A DNA stretch of 64,000 nucleotides from Citrobacter amalonaticus. GTDB lineage: Bacteria; Pseudomonadota; Gammaproteobacteria; Enterobacterales; Enterobacteriaceae. Made by a program: the position numbers and the translations under genes. The stretch is taken from assembly GCF_018323885.1 (NCBI RefSeq), contig NZ_AP024585.1, forward strand, positions 1,116,001-1,180,000. The letters run 5' to 3'. The notes under the pieces are model-generated. The model saw only the letters and a program-made list of their open reading frames with translations. It had not been told where the DNA came from and searched no databases. This document shows, in pieces, positions 61,970-64,000 of this stretch; position 1 is the first letter of the stretch; each line of letters begins with the position of its first letter.

Positions 61970-62817
61970 GTGAACGTCTGAGCATTACCCCGCTGGGGCC
62001 GTACATCGGCGCACAGATCGCCGGGGCGGATTTGACCCGTCCGCTGAGCGACAATCAGTTTGAGCAGCTTTATCACGCGGTACTGCGCCATCAGGTGGTG
62101 TTCCTGCGCGAACAGGCCATTACGCCACAACAGCAACGGGCGTTGGCCCAGCGCTTTGGCGATCTGCATATCCATCCGGTCTATCCGCATGCGGAGGGCG
62201 TCGAGGAGATTATCGTGCTGGATACCCACAATGATAATCCGCCGGATAATGACAACTGGCACACCGACGTGACGTTTATTGAGACACCGCCTGCCGGGGC
62301 GATTCTGGCGGCAAAAGCGTTGCCGTCAACCGGGGGCGACACGCTGTGGACCAGCGGCATTGCGGCGTATGAGGCGTTGTCGGAGCCGTTTCGTCAGTTG
62401 CTGAGCGGTTTGCGGGCGGAGCATGACTTCCGCAAGTCCTTCCAGGAATACAAATACCGCAAAACAGAGGAAGAGCATCAGCGCTGGCGTGAAGCGGTGG
62501 CAAAGCATCCGCCGCTGGTGCACCCGGTGGTAAGAACCCATCCGATCAGTGGTAAACAGGCGCTGTTTGTGAATGAAGGCTTCACTACGCGCATTGTTGA
62601 CGTCACGGAGAAAGAGAGTGAGGCGCTGCTTGGCTTTCTGTTTGCGCATATTACGAAACCGGAATTCCAGGTGCGCTGGCGCTGGCAGCCGAATGATGTG
62701 GCGATTTGGGATAATCGTGTGACGCAGCATTATGCGAACGCCGATTACCTGCCGCAGCGGCGTATTATGCACCGTGCCACGATTTTAGGGGATAAACCGT
62801 TTTATCGAGCGCCGTAA
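61966..62817 (+). CDS. tauD: TauD, taurine dioxygenase
   Basis: 283 residues, as in E. coli. This Fe(II)/2-oxoglutarate-dependent enzyme converts taurine to sulfite and aminoacetaldehyde. The iron triad is in place: His99 and Asp101 (NWHTDVTF) and the distal His in YLPQRRIMHRATI, with the 2-oxoglutarate-binding Arg in the same stretch. It closes the tauABCD operon, supplying sulfite for cysteine synthesis when sulfate is scarce. In E. coli hemB follows; here an acyltransferase gene is convergent. Confidence 0.97.
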   Translation: MSERLSITPLGPYIGAQIAGADLTRPLSDNQFEQLYHAVLRHQVVFLREQAITPQQQRALAQRFGDLHIHPVYPHAEGVEEIIVLDTHNDNPPDNDNWHTDVTFIETPPAGAILAAKALPSTGGDTLWTSGIAAYEALSEPFRQLLSGLRAEHDFRKSFQEYKYRKTEEEHQRWREAVAKHPPLVHPVVRTHPISGKQALFVNEGFTTRIVDVTEKESEALLGFLFAHITKPEFQVRWRWQPNDVAIWDNRVTQHYANADYLPQRRIMHRATILGDKPFYRAP

Positions 62818-62826
62818 TTTCCGCCT

Positions 62827-62852
62827 CGGGCCGGTATGTCATTGTCGGCCCG
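62827..62852. terminator. Stem-loop between convergent tauD and the acyltransferase gene
   Basis: CGGGCCG and CGGCCCG arms enclose a 12-base loop. There is no T-run on either side, so it may act as a weak or factor-dependent stop. Confidence 0.4.
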
Positions 62853-62859
62853 GTACGCG

Positions 62860-64000
62860 TCACGTCACCGGGCAATGGCGTGATAAATGTGCCTCAATAT
62901 AGCGCTGATAACGGTTGGCCTTCAGACGGGTCAAATCCACCAATACCAAGCCATCTACGCAGTGGTTAAAATCCGGATCGCTGCCGAAATCGATGAACTG
63001 TACGCCGCCGGGTTCGCAGAGCTCTGAGTATTGCTTATAGAGTGGGGGAATACCGCAGCCCAGATTTCCCAGCAGCGACTTCAGCCGCGTCAGATCGTCG
63101 GCGTAGTCGCTACCGGTAAACTGCGCCAGCACATCCGGTAGCGAAGCGGGATACGGCTGGCGTGAGACGGCCAGCGGATGCGTGGGCGGGAACCACAGAC
63201 GATAGAAGGCAACCAGCAGATCGCGCGCATCCGGCGGTAATCCTCCGGAGATAGACACGGGTCCGAACAGGTAACGATACTGCGGGTAACGCGCCAGGTA
63301 TGCGCCGATTCCTGACCAGAGATAATCCAGCCCGCGACGTCCCCAGTAGCGCGGCTGAATAAAGCTACGTCCCAGTTCAATACCGTGTTTCATGATGTCC
63401 GCCATCTGCTCATCGTAATCAAACAGACTGTGACTGTAGAGTCCATCCAGCCCCTGCTTTTCCAGTTGTTGTGCGCAGGGGATAAACCGGTAAGCGCCGA
63501 CGATCTCAAGATCCTCCTCGTCCCATAAGATCAAATGCAGATAGTCATCATCGTAGCGATCGATATCTCTGCGCTTGCCGCTCCCTTCACCCACGGCGCG
63601 AAAGGCGATTTCACGCAGTCGTCCCAGCTCGCGCAGGACCGTCGCTTCCTCTTGCCCGTTGCGCTGCCAGAGATAAATGTGCTTACCGTCGGCGGTTATT
63701 CCCAGACATTCCGCCTGTGCCAGCTCGCGTTTCAGTCGCGCTCTGTTTTCCGGCGGGGCGATTGTCGATTCGGTACGAAAGAGACCTGGTCGGCCTTTGC
63801 CCAACGCAATCACGTGCTCCCGGCACTTTTCCGCCTGCTCGCGCACGCTGCTTTTGCTGGTAGACCATTGCGTCCAGGCAATTTGTTGGCCTATACGTAC
63901 GGGTAGCGTGCTGCCACGGCGGCGAAACATTTGCTGCATTAACAGCAGCAGCGTGGCGCGGGAAGAAACCAGTCCGCTGGCATAGAACAGCGGACTGTTA
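62860..64000 (-). CDS. OlsF-like ornithine-lipid acyltransferase (PlsC-type plus GNAT-type), 3' part
   Basis: The frame is open to the right window edge, so about 379 C-terminal codons are visible and the start is missing. The first visible residues (SPLFYASGLVSSRATLLLL, then RRRGSTLPVRIGQQI) look like the end of a PlsC-type O-acyltransferase domain. From about the middle the sequence matches the OlsB/GNAT-like acyl-ACP:ornithine N-acyltransferase family (AECLGITADGKHIYLW, YDDDYLHLILWDEE, EIVGAYRF, ELGRSFIQPRYWGRRGLDYLW). A PlsC-like domain followed by an OlsB-like domain is the layout of OlsF, which makes ornithine lipid in Serratia. Standard E. coli lacks it. The start ATG at 63939 is internal. 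Confidence 0.75.
   Translation of the reverse strand, partial: NSPLFYASGLVSSRATLLLLMQQMFRRRGSTLPVRIGQQIAWTQWSTSKSSVREQAEKCREHVIALGKGRPGLFRTESTIAPPENRARLKRELAQAECLGITADGKHIYLWQRNGQEEATVLRELGRLREIAFRAVGEGSGKRRDIDRYDDDYLHLILWDEEDLEIVGAYRFIPCAQQLEKQGLDGLYSHSLFDYDEQMADIMKHGIELGRSFIQPRYWGRRGLDYLWSGIGAYLARYPQYRYLFGPVSISGGLPPDARDLLVAFYRLWFPPTHPLAVSRQPYPASLPDVLAQFTGSDYADDLTRLKSLLGNLGCGIPPLYKQYSELCEPGGVQFIDFGSDPDFNHCVDGLVLVDLTRLKANRYQRYIEAHLSRHCPVT

Overview
The window reads as the chromosome of a Citrobacter-like enterobacterium. Gene order follows the E. coli backbone (dpaA/yafK, yafL, lfhA/lafU, dinB, pepD, gpt, frsA, crl, phoE, proBA, thrW; later yahO, prpRBCDE, lacZ; later tauABCD), and the protein sequences are close to E. 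coli without being identical. Several accessory genes (a class 2-like SPATE, three AIDA-type autotransporters, an AfuABC sugar-phosphate importer with a UhpABC-like system) fit a gut pathogen such as Citrobacter rodentium. The species call is an inference from gene content; no database search was run.

Layout. 1-13.6 kb is backbone: cell-wall enzymes (dpaA, yafL), the scar of a deleted Flag-2 lateral-flagella cluster (lfhA and lafU remnants), the SOS polymerase dinB with a LexA box, peptide and purine salvage (pepD, gpt), frsA, crl, the phosphate-starvation porin phoE, the proline pathway proBA, and tRNA-Thr thrW. At thrW the backbone breaks. A degraded IS3-family transposase and an AT-rich stretch lead into a large serine-protease autotransporter (14.6-18.7 kb). 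Then come a PHP-domain protein, an orphan PTS EIIB, a Crp/Fnr-family regulator, a methyltransferase and a POT peptide transporter. Two AIDA-type autotransporters face each other across a LysE-family exporter (25.0-31.4 kb).

From 32.2 kb the backbone resumes with yahO and the 2-methylcitrate (propionate) operon, with its sigma-54 promoter and PrpR sites. Immediately after it is lacZ without lacI, lacY or lacA. lacZ keeps a lac-type CRP site and promoter but has a decayed operator, and it lies behind a DJ-1/AraC regulator and a metallo-beta-lactamase-fold enzyme. A third autotransporter with 12 glycine-rich repeats follows (45.6-49.3 kb), then mmuM. The run at 50.7-58.5 kb is on one strand: a two-component pair and UhpC-like receptor/transporter upstream of the afuABC importer, apparently a self-contained sense-and-import unit for sugar phosphates.

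Between that unit and tauABCD (taurine uptake and desulfonation) lies a roughly 620-bp non-coding block built from nested inverted repeats and strong hairpins, one pair of which shows compensatory stem changes. I consider it the most likely undescribed element in the window. The window ends inside a gene that looks like an OlsF-type ornithine-lipid acyltransferase. REP elements sit at many gene ends, and several strong bidirectional terminators separate convergent genes.
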